Below, piece by piece: positions 45,243-52,396 of a DNA stretch of 64,000 nt. The notes beneath the pieces are model-generated. The model ran no database searches. It was not told the origin of the DNA and worked only from the letters and a program-made list of their open reading frames with translations. The DNA comes from Pseudomonas soli (GTDB taxonomy: Bacteria; Pseudomonadota; Gammaproteobacteria; Pseudomonadales; Pseudomonadaceae): positions 104,808 to 168,807 of the forward strand of contig NZ_FOEQ01000010.1 of the NCBI RefSeq assembly GCF_900110655.1, given 5' to 3'. Each line of letters opens with the position of its first letter. The stretch's first letter is position 1. The position numbers and the translations under genes were made by a program.

Positions 45243-45598
45243 GGCCAGGCCTCCTATCTGATCGAGGCTGTATCAAGCGCGTTTGCGCTCGGCTCTGGTC
45301 ATTAACCCGATACCTCCTGACGTTGCGACGCTTGCGAGCGGGGGTGGTTGCAGCCAATATTTATTACTACATATTTTTCTGTGCCTCGTCGTGAAGCGCA
45401 GGCAACGCACCAGTAGGCGGATTCCTGGCTGTTTCGGACAAATCCTCCGTCATTTATGTTGCCCGCTGCCGCCTGGCACCTTAGACTTCCGCCCCCTGTA
45501 AAAAGAGTGCCGGTTGGCGCTTGAAGAATTTCGCCGTCGACGCCGTCGCGTCGCTGGCACCCGAATCGCCCATATGCACATTTTTCATAGAGAAATCG
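45243..45598. other. Intergenic stretch between toxin-like gene and dksA-like gene
   Basis: 356 bp holding the two divergent promoters. An AT-rich patch at about 45356–45385 may carry promoter elements. I see no gene, repeat or terminator. Confidence 0.5.
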
Positions 45599-46003
45599 AT
45601 GACCAAGGAACAGTTGCTGGCCATGTCGGCCGATGACTACATGAATGCCGAGCAGCTCGCATATTTCACCGCGTTGCTGCAGGCGATGAAAGTCGAAACC
45701 CACGAGCGCATCGAACTGAGCCGCACTGCTATCGAAAGCCTGGATACCCCGTCGGATCCCGCTGACGTGGCATCGGTCGAGGAAGAGCGCACCTGGCTGG
45801 TCAATGCCATCGACCGCGACCAGCGCCTGCTGCCGCAACTGGAGATGGCCTTGGACCGCATCACCGACGAAAGCTTTGGCTGGTGCGACGACAGTGGTGA
45901 GCCGATTGGCCTGAAGCGCCTGTTGATCAGCCCGACTACCAAGTACTGCATCGAAGCCCAGGAGCGTCACGAACAGCTCGACCGCCACCAGCGGCAGATC
46001 TGA
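45599..46003 (+). CDS. DksA/TraR-family protein with a two-cysteine zinc-finger remnant
   Basis: A 134-residue DksA-like RNA polymerase secondary-channel protein. The coiled-coil region (about 20–90) is followed by FGWCDDSGEPIGLKRLLISP and TKYCIEAQERHEQ. Canonical DksA has four Cys; here only Cys96 and Cys117 remain (CxxS and CxxA). This matches the zinc-independent DksA2 type of P. aeruginosa in principle, useful under zinc limitation. I start at ATG 45599 (MTKEQLLAMSADDYMNAEQL), the DksA-like N-terminus, not at an upstream in-frame start. Confidence 0.85.
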   Translation: MTKEQLLAMSADDYMNAEQLAYFTALLQAMKVETHERIELSRTAIESLDTPSDPADVASVEEERTWLVNAIDRDQRLLPQLEMALDRITDESFGWCDDSGEPIGLKRLLISPTTKYCIEAQERHEQLDRHQRQI

Positions 46004-46164
46004 TCCAACGCCTTGCGCAAGGCCCCATGGAGCGATCCCTGGGGCCTTCTTGCTTTCTTGCCCTGCATCAACTGCGACCGTCTTGCCCCTCTGGAGGCAT
46101 GGATAATGGCGTTATAGTGGCGTTTAATGACGTCACAATAACGACACGCGGATGGACCACGAAG

Positions 46165-47760
46165 ATGATGCGAGAAGGATCTCTGTCAGCCGTTGAAACA
46201 CCTCGACCTGAGCCTTGCCAAACGGGTGCTGGCGTTGCCCTGTTGCAGGGTGTTGCCCTGTGCGCGCTGCTGGCCGCCATGGCCTATGCCGGGTTGGCGT
46301 TGTACCTGGTCGTGCCCCTGGCGCTGCTGGTGCTGTGGCTGCCGCGTGGACGGCGTGCGCCAGTGCCTGCGGTTACGCCCACCGCGCAGGACGATGGCCT
46401 GCTGCAAGAGCTCGCGCGCGGCACCAGCCACAATGCCCTGTCCGCCGCCGCAGTGGCCCATTCGGTGCAGCAGCTGGCGGCGCGGGTACAGTCGCAACTG
46501 GGCGCGGCCCAGGAGATCGTCGGCAGCGCCGAGATCATGATCACCACCGAGCAGGCCACCGCCCAGCTCAGCCAGCAGGCCCTGACCGCCGCACGTGCGG
46601 CCCATGACAGCAGCGTCGCGGGCAGCGCCGTGCTGGGCGAGTCGATACAACGCATGCGTGACCTGAGCGAGCGGGCCAGTGCCAGCCGCGAGCTGATCGA
46701 GGCGCTGCACCAGCGTAGCGAGGATATCGCCCGGGTCACCCTGGTGATCCAGGCGATTGCCAGCCAGACCAATCTGCTGGCGCTCAATGCCGCCATCGAG
46801 GCGGCGCGCGCTGGCGAACACGGTCGTGGCTTTGCGGTCGTCGCCGATGAGGTGCGTGGCCTGGCTGGGCGCACCGCCAGTGCCACCGAGGAGGTCGGGC
46901 AGATGGTGGCCGACATCCAAGCGCGCACTGCCCAAGTGGTGGAACAGATCCGAGGGTTGGCCGATGAGCTGGGCGCCGGGGTCAAGCAGGTCGAGCATAC
47001 TGGTGGGCAGCTGGCGCAGATCGCCGAGCTGGCGGCCAGTGTCGAAGTCCAGGTCAGCGAGATTGCCCAGGGCACGCAGACCAACCAGGCCCAACTCGAC
47101 AACCTGTTCCAGGCCGTGGCCCAGGTGCGCGGTGATTTGTTGGTGAGTGACCAGCAGACTCGACACCTGGCCGAGGCGGCCGTGCAGATGGAGGGACAGG
47201 TCGAGAACATTAGCGAGCGCCTGGCCGAGGTGGGGCTGGATGCCTACCACCAGCGTGTCTTCGAACTTGCCCAGGCCGGTGCTCGGCAGATCAGTGAGCA
47301 GTTCGAGGCAGATGTCGAGAAGGGGCGGATCAGCCTGGACGATCTGTTCGATCGCCATTACCGACCGATCCCTGGCGTGCAGCCACAGCGCTTCACTACG
47401 CGCTTCGACCCTTACACCGATAGCGTGCTGCCACAGATCCAGGAGCCGCTGGTGCAGCACGACGGGCTGGTTTACGCCATCGCGTGTACGCAGCAGGGTT
47501 ATGTGCCCACCCACAATAACGTCTTCAACCAACCCTTGACCGGCGACCCAGCACATGACACTGCGTACAGTCGCAGCAAACGCATTTTCGACGATCGTAC
47601 CGGCAGTCGCTGTGGCAGTCATCAGCAGCGAGTCTTGTTGCAGACCTACACCCGCGATACAGGGGAACTGATGCACGACCTGTCCGTGCCTATCTTCGTC
47701 CAAGGTCGGCACTGGGGTGGGCTGCGCCTGGGCTACCGGCCAGATCCGGGGCTGGGTTGA
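46165..47760 (+). CDS. Methyl-accepting chemotaxis protein with C-terminal sensor domain
   Basis: About 531 residues. Two close N-terminal hydrophobic segments (GVALCALLAAMAYAGLALYL, VVPLALLVLWL) anchor it in the inner membrane with no sizeable periplasmic domain. The signalling core reads ASQTNLLALNAAIEAARAGE and GRGFAVVADEVRGLAGR, contacting CheA/CheW. After it, residues about 390–531 (DLFDRHYRPIPGVQPQRFTT, GYVPTHNNVFNQPLTGD, DRTGSRCGSHQQRVLLQTY) form a C-terminal cytoplasmic sensor, unusual in topology. The start is uncertain: ATG 46165 has a poor ribosome site. A different frame beginning TTG 46192 reads LKHLDLSLAKRVLALP, which looks more like a real N-terminus, so a frameshift near 46240 is possible. 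Confidence 0.82.
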   Translation: MMREGSLSAVETPRPEPCQTGAGVALLQGVALCALLAAMAYAGLALYLVVPLALLVLWLPRGRRAPVPAVTPTAQDDGLLQELARGTSHNALSAAAVAHSVQQLAARVQSQLGAAQEIVGSAEIMITTEQATAQLSQQALTAARAAHDSSVAGSAVLGESIQRMRDLSERASASRELIEALHQRSEDIARVTLVIQAIASQTNLLALNAAIEAARAGEHGRGFAVVADEVRGLAGRTASATEEVGQMVADIQARTAQVVEQIRGLADELGAGVKQVEHTGGQLAQIAELAASVEVQVSEIAQGTQTNQAQLDNLFQAVAQVRGDLLVSDQQTRHLAEAAVQMEGQVENISERLAEVGLDAYHQRVFELAQAGARQISEQFEADVEKGRISLDDLFDRHYRPIPGVQPQRFTTRFDPYTDSVLPQIQEPLVQHDGLVYAIACTQQGYVPTHNNVFNQPLTGDPAHDTAYSRSKRIFDDRTGSRCGSHQQRVLLQTYTRDTGELMHDLSVPIFVQGRHWGGLRLGYRPDPGLG

Positions 47761-47875
47761 GCGGATTTGTTGCCATTACTGCAATACAGCTGTACCAGGC
47801 GACGCTTTTTCCCCGGCAGGGCTGGTCGTATCATGCGCACATCGTTAGGTTGCTAATTAAATTCCGGAGGGAATG

Positions 47876-48070
47876 GTGAATAGCCAAGTCGATGTAGCCG
47901 CCATGATCGGCACCGGTGTGCCGCGATCAATGCAGGCCGTAGGTAAACGGGTATGCTGGGTGGTGTTGGTCGATGGCGAGCGCCGTGGCACGGCGTTCGC
48001 CAGCCGCGCCGAAGCACTGGAATGCCGGGCTGCCTGGCTGGCCCAGCTGCAGCGGTGCAGCGCCGCCTGA
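47876..48070 (+). CDS. Small conserved hypothetical protein
   Basis: A 64-residue protein (GTG start at 47876, five bases after GGAGG; an ATG one codon earlier would be too close). It contains RVCWVVLVDGERRGTAFASR and a C-terminal helix AEALECRAAWLAQL. I know of no function. It is convergent with the next small gene, 5 bp apart. Confidence 0.6.
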   Translation: MNSQVDVAAMIGTGVPRSMQAVGKRVCWVVLVDGERRGTAFASRAEALECRAAWLAQLQRCSAA

Positions 48071-48075
48071 AAGAT

Positions 48076-48261
48076 TCAGCGCTCGAAATGCCGGGCCAGT
48101 GCGCAGGCCTGTTTGTGGCACTGGCGAAATCCCCTTACGCGCCCGGTATCGCGCTCGGCAATGTGGTAGAACGCGTTGCCTGCGGGGATGACGATATAGC
48201 GAGGCATTTCCCGATCAGAAATATTACGTGCCTCTCGACGGGTTTCGGTGTTTTCGTGCAT
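48076..48261 (-). CDS. Small conserved hypothetical protein
   Basis: A 61-residue basic protein (MHENTETRREARNISDREMP onwards, ending ALARHFER). The ATG at 48261 has a perfect AGGAG 7 nt upstream. The frame stays open to another ATG at 48363, also after AAGGAAA, which would give a 95-residue form. Two forms from one frame are possible. Function unknown. Confidence 0.6.
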   Translation of the reverse strand: MHENTETRREARNISDREMPRYIVIPAGNAFYHIAERDTGRVRGFRQCHKQACALARHFER

Positions 48262-48573
48262 ATTTGCTCTCCTGTAATGCGCGACTGAAGACCAGCATTC
48301 CTTTCTGGCCAAAGAACTGGCGTTGTTTGTCGCATCTTTTCCGGCATTTTTGCTGTCGGACATTACGTTTCCTTTGCGGAATCAAGCCGAAGCTTACTTC
48401 GCGTCGCCGGGCGGTGGCTGGGTGAATCACTTCCTGGTTGCGCCTGCGCCGTTGCGCGAGGACGCTTTGATGCTTGTTTCACGGTCCTGCGGACCATGAC
48501 TAAACAGTGCCTGCCACCTGACGCCTGCGGTGTCCGTGGCGTGGCCGTTGCAATCGATGTGAGGAGCCTTTCA

Positions 48574-49044
48574 TTGGCAGTCAGTACACTGGATACCCAT
48601 GCGTTGTTCGCCTTGGGCGACTTGCGCGCCCAACTGGTCAAACTGTTCCACGGGCGTTTCATCTATGTCACCGAGCAGAATCCGGAAGGCCTGTACATGG
48701 CCGAAATCGACACCGAAGACGCCATGGTGGTCGATGACAAGCAGCGCCTGGAACTGAAAGTAGGCGACCACTTCCGTGCCGCGGTGCTGCCCAGCCGCGA
48801 AGGTGGCAAGCTGGAGTTGCGTTTTCGCGAGATCAAGCTGAACGTCTATGGCCAGGGCGACTACGCCTTCGTCTCGGTACCGGAAGGCGAAGGTATCGTG
48901 TTCCGCGACGGGCATGGCGTGATGCTGGTGTTCGCTGCCCAGCAACAGGTGCAGGAAGGCCTGGGCAAGTTGCTCAAGGCCGTGACTGGCAAGGTCGCCA
49001 AATGGCGCAAGGGCGAGTTGACCACTTTCAAGGCCAGTGAATGA
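48574..49044 (+). CDS. Conserved hypothetical protein (pseudomonad)
   Basis: A 156-residue protein. I choose the TTG at 48574 as start because GAGGAG lies 7 nt upstream; an in-frame ATG at 48496 would add 26 residues of poor quality. The sequence is β-rich and soluble (KLFHGRFIYVTEQNPEGLYM, GDYAFVSVPEGEGIVF) with a basic C-terminal helix. No family recognised. Its stop overlaps the next start by 4 bp (ATGA). Confidence 0.7.
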   Translation: MAVSTLDTHALFALGDLRAQLVKLFHGRFIYVTEQNPEGLYMAEIDTEDAMVVDDKQRLELKVGDHFRAAVLPSREGGKLELRFREIKLNVYGQGDYAFVSVPEGEGIVFRDGHGVMLVFAAQQQVQEGLGKLLKAVTGKVAKWRKGELTTFKASE

Positions 49045-49250
49045 GCGGCGAGCCCAGCGCGGGCTCGCGGGCAGACTTTCACCGCGAGCACCAGGCGCGT
49101 GCGGTGGAGGAGGCCGAGCGCCTGCTGGCGCGCCGGGAGGTGCTGCAAGGCGCCTGGCTGGCCTGGGTTGCAGGCGAGCTCTACCAGATGAGCCCGCCGC
49201 CGTTTGCCTCTATGGTACGCCGCGAGTTGCAGCGCCTGAGCCAGGCATGA
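49041..49250 (+). CDS. Small helical protein coupled to the previous gene
   Basis: A 69-residue mostly α-helical protein (HREHQARAVEEAERLLARRE, ASMVRRELQRLSQA). Its ATG overlaps the previous TGA, so translation is coupled and the two products may act together. Function unknown. It is convergent with the mrp operon, 3 bp from the mrpG stop. Confidence 0.65.
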   Translation: MSGEPSAGSRADFHREHQARAVEEAERLLARREVLQGAWLAWVAGELYQMSPPPFASMVRRELQRLSQA

Positions 49251-49253
49251 GCC

Positions 49254-49619
49254 TCAGTTGCCGCGGTCACGCCCGCTGCTGACTTCCTCGGGTACGTGTT
49301 CACCCGAGGTGCGTTTGCGAAACAGCGCGGCCCTGGCCAGAAGCAGCGTGGTCACCGGCACGGTGATCGACAGCAGGATCGGGATCAGCCACGCATGCAG
49401 CACCGGGCTCTGCTTGAGCACCGAGAAGTACAGGATCGAGGCCGCCGCCACGCACCACGCCCCGATGGTCGAAGCCAGCGCGGGCGGGTGCATGCGCTGG
49501 AAGAAGTCTTTCAGACGAACCAGCCCGATGGCGCCGATCAGGGCGAACAGGCTGCCCAGCAGCAGCAGCGTGGATACCAGCAGTTCCAGCCAGAACGGCA
49601 GTACGATAGCTTCGTTCAT
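49254..49619 (-). CDS. mrpG: Mrp antiporter subunit G
   Basis: A 121-residue membrane protein with three TM segments (LLVSTLLLLGSLFALIGAIG, IGAWCVAAASILYFSV, LIPILLSITVPVTTLLLARA) and the FQRMHPPALASTIG motif of MnhG/PhaG. Last gene of the operon; overlaps mrpF by 4 bp. Confidence 0.92.
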   Translation of the reverse strand: MNEAIVLPFWLELLVSTLLLLGSLFALIGAIGLVRLKDFFQRMHPPALASTIGAWCVAAASILYFSVLKQSPVLHAWLIPILLSITVPVTTLLLARAALFRKRTSGEHVPEEVSSGRDRGN

Positions 49620-49894
49620 TCGATCACCTCGCCACGCAGCAGGAATTTGGCCAGGGCGAACGAGCCGACGAAGCCGAACAGGGCGATCAGCAGCGCGCCC
49701 TCGAAGTAGGTGTCACTGGCGTAGCGAATACCCAGTACCAGCATCATCAGCATGCCCAGGATGTACAGGTAGTCCAGTGCCAGCACGCGGTCTTGGGCGG
49801 ACGGCCCGCGGAACACCCGGATCAGTGCCAGGCCCATGGCGATGGCGAAGATGAACAGGCTGGCGAGGACGGCATAAGCAAGCAGGCCGCTCAT
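49616..49894 (-). CDS. mrpF: Mrp antiporter subunit F
   Basis: A 92-residue membrane protein with three TM segments and the MnhF/PhaF motif RGPSAQDRVLALDYLYI. It overlaps mrpE and mrpG by 4 bp each. Confidence 0.92.
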   Translation of the reverse strand: MSGLLAYAVLASLFIFAIAMGLALIRVFRGPSAQDRVLALDYLYILGMLMMLVLGIRYASDTYFEGALLIALFGFVGSFALAKFLLRGEVIE

Positions 49895-50379
49895 TCGAAG
49901 ATCTCCCTCAGCGGACGTTCATAGGTGTGCTTGAAGTGTTCGATGAAGGCCTTTTCGTCTTCAAGGTCGAACACGTGCAGCAGCAGTACGCTGCGATCCA
50001 GTGCCAGTTCAGACCAGACGGTGCCGGGCACCACCGTAGTGATCATCGACAACGCTGCCAGGCCATGGGCATCGCGCAGATCCAGCGGGATGTGCACGAA
50101 CGCCGAGCGCGGTGGAGTACTGCCCGCGCGCAGGACGCCACGAGCCACCAGCAGGTTGGAATGGATCACGTCGAGGCCTACCCGGCCAATCAGCTTGGCG
50201 ATTGCCCATGGGCGGCGCACGTGGGCGTGCTGCGGGCGCAGCGGGGCCATCAGGATTGGCGCGAGGATGCCCAGCACGGCACCCAGCAGCAGGTTGCCCG
50301 GGCTGACCGAGAGGTTGAGCAGCAACCATAGTACGAACAGTGCGACGGACAGCAGCGGCGCAGGGAACAGTCGGCTCAT
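49891..50379 (-). CDS. mrpE: Mrp antiporter subunit E
   Basis: A 162-residue protein with N-terminal TM segments (LSVALFVLWLLLNLSVSPGN) and the MnhE signature TTVVPGTVWSELA. It overlaps its neighbours by 4 bp. Confidence 0.92.
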   Translation of the reverse strand: MSRLFPAPLLSVALFVLWLLLNLSVSPGNLLLGAVLGILAPILMAPLRPQHAHVRRPWAIAKLIGRVGLDVIHSNLLVARGVLRAGSTPPRSAFVHIPLDLRDAHGLAALSMITTVVPGTVWSELALDRSVLLLHVFDLEDEKAFIEHFKHTYERPLREIFE

Positions 50380-52055
50380 GGCTGCGCCTCCGCGCTGAGG
50401 GTGGTCGGGCCGGGCAGTGGCCGGGTGGCCATCACCGCCTTGACGTAGGCCTCCGGCGTGCTCAGGCTCGCGGCGGTGTCCTGGGTGTAGCGCAGCAGCG
50501 GCTCAGCCTTGAGGCTGAGGAAGATGCACAGGCCCAGGAGAATGACGATAGGCACGCATTCATAGCGACGCAGCACCGGCGAGGGGCGCTCCTCGGGCTT
50601 CCAGAAGCGCTGGATGCCCACCCGGCCGAAGGCGATCAGCGAGGCCATGCCCGACAGCACCAACAGGGTGACCAGGGTCCAGCCCGCGACGCCCAGCGGC
50701 TGCTCTGGGCTGACGCCCATGCCTTGCGGGTTGAACAACGCGCTGATCAGGTTGAGCTTGCCGATGAACCCCGACAGGGGCGGCATGCCGATGATCAGCA
50801 GGGCGCAGGCGATGAAGGCAAGGCCGAGGAAGGCCATGGTCCAGGGAATGATCTGGCCGATCACCACCTGCTGCTCGTCGTCCAGGTTGATGCCTTTGGG
50901 TGGGTGCAGCGACTCCAGCGGCGAAGGCATTGCGCCTTCTTCATCTTCCAGCGGCGCCTCGTTGGCCGAGCGCGAACGCTCCACCAGCTCGGCCAGCAGG
51001 AACAGCGCGCACAGGGCCAAGGTGGAACTGGCCAGGTAGAACAGCGCGGCGCCGGTGAGGATCGGCTGGCCGAAACCGACGGCGGCCAGCAGCGTGCCCG
51101 CGGACACCAGGATGCTCAGCGCCGCCAGGCGCTCCAGACGCTGCGCCGCGAGGATCGACATGGCCGCCACGGCCAGGGTCGCCAGGCCACCATAGACCAG
51201 CCACTCACCACCGAAAAATGCCGAGGCGCCGGCCTGGCCGGAAAACAGCAGCGTCCACAGGCGCAGGATGGCGTACAACCCGACCTTGGTCATGATCGCG
51301 AACAGGGCGGCGACCGGCGCGCTGGCCGATGAATAGGCCGGTACCAGCCAGAAGTTCAACGGCCAGACCCCGGCCTTGGCCAGGAAGGCGATGGCCAGGA
51401 TCGCCGCGCCGGCATGCAGCAGGCCACGATCGGCTTCAGGTACCAGCGGTACTTTCAGTGCCAGATCGGCCATGTTCAGGGTGCCGGTCACGCCGTAAAG
51501 CATGGCCGCGCCCACCAGGAACAGCGACGAGGCGAACAGATTGATGGCGATGTAGTGCAGCCCGGCCTTGACCCGTGCCCGCCCGGAGCCATGCAGCAGC
51601 AGGCCGTAGGAGGCCGCCAGCAGCACCTCGAAGAACACGAACAGGTTGAACAGGTCGGCGGTGAGGAAGGCGCCGTACAGGCCCATCAGCTGGATCTGGA
51701 ACAACGCGTGGAAGCTGGCGCCAGCACCGTCCCAGCGGGCCCGGGCGAACAGCAGAGCGCTCAGGCCGATGATGCCGGTCAGCGTCAGCAGCAGCGCCGA
51801 CAGGTGGTCGACCACCAGGGCGATGCCGAACGGTGCCGGCCAGTTGCCCGGCAGATACACGCCGATGGATTCGGCCTGGCCCTGTGTGCGTACCCACATC
51901 AGCAGGGTGACGGCGATGCCCAGGCCAAGGCTGGTGGACAGCAGGTTCAGGCGCGCCTTCAACCAGCGGTGCTTTTCGCCGATCAGCAGCATCAGCGCCG
52001 CGGTGAGCAGCGGCAGCAGGATCGGCGCAATGATCAGTTGATTCATCCCGCTCAT
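50376..52055 (-). CDS. mrpD: Mrp antiporter subunit D
   Basis: A 559-residue multi-TM protein of the NuoN/MrpD proton-channel family; FFEVLLAASYGLLLHGSG carries the conserved TM5 Glu and AFLAKAGVWPLNFWLVPAYS the TM7 Lys of proton translocation. It is homologous to complex I membrane subunits. The C-terminal cytoplasmic segment between TM regions (SANEAPLEDEEGAMPSPLES) is longer than usual. Confidence 0.94.
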   Translation of the reverse strand: MSGMNQLIIAPILLPLLTAALMLLIGEKHRWLKARLNLLSTSLGLGIAVTLLMWVRTQGQAESIGVYLPGNWPAPFGIALVVDHLSALLLTLTGIIGLSALLFARARWDGAGASFHALFQIQLMGLYGAFLTADLFNLFVFFEVLLAASYGLLLHGSGRARVKAGLHYIAINLFASSLFLVGAAMLYGVTGTLNMADLALKVPLVPEADRGLLHAGAAILAIAFLAKAGVWPLNFWLVPAYSSASAPVAALFAIMTKVGLYAILRLWTLLFSGQAGASAFFGGEWLVYGGLATLAVAAMSILAAQRLERLAALSILVSAGTLLAAVGFGQPILTGAALFYLASSTLALCALFLLAELVERSRSANEAPLEDEEGAMPSPLESLHPPKGINLDDEQQVVIGQIIPWTMAFLGLAFIACALLIIGMPPLSGFIGKLNLISALFNPQGMGVSPEQPLGVAGWTLVTLLVLSGMASLIAFGRVGIQRFWKPEERPSPVLRRYECVPIVILLGLCIFLSLKAEPLLRYTQDTAASLSTPEAYVKAVMATRPLPGPTTLSAEAQP

Positions 52056-52396
52056 TCGTCACGCTCCCGCCCATCGACGTGGTCGGTGCCGGTCAGCCCA
52101 CGGGAAGCCAGCAACACTACAAGGAACAACGCGGTCATGGCGAAGCTGATGACGATGGCGGTCAGCACCAGCGCCTGGGGCAGCGGGTCGGTGTAGTGCA
52201 GCAGGTCGTGGGGCACGCCGTCCTTGATGATCGGCTCCTTGCCGATGAACAGGCTGCCCATGCTGAAGATGAACAGGTTGACGCCGTAGGACAGCAGGCA
52301 CAGGCCCATGATCACCTGGTAGGTACGCGGGCGCAGGATCAGCCAGACCCCCGAGGCGGCGAGCACACCGATGGCGACTGCAATGACTTCTTCCAT
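52052..52396 (-). CDS. mrpC: Mrp antiporter subunit C
   Basis: A 114-residue NuoK-like subunit with three TM segments (VIMGLCLLSYGVNLFIFSMG and the DPLPQALVLTAIVISFAMTA motif). Start overlaps the mrpAB stop by one base; stop overlaps mrpD by 4 bp. Confidence 0.93.
   Translation of the reverse strand: MEEVIAVAIGVLAASGVWLILRPRTYQVIMGLCLLSYGVNLFIFSMGSLFIGKEPIIKDGVPHDLLHYTDPLPQALVLTAIVISFAMTALFLVVLLASRGLTGTDHVDGRERDE

Noticed and set aside
46114..46150. Palindromic TGACGTCA upstream of the chemoreceptor as a possible operator
   Set aside because: An 8-bp palindrome arises by chance often; no second copy near by.
46186..47712. A 508-codon open frame antisense to the chemoreceptor gene
   Set aside because: Mirror of a conserved signalling domain; composition biased, no domain.
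47785..47794. 10-bp palindrome TACAGCTGTA upstream of a small gene
   Set aside because: Too short and isolated; its distance from any promoter element is unclear.
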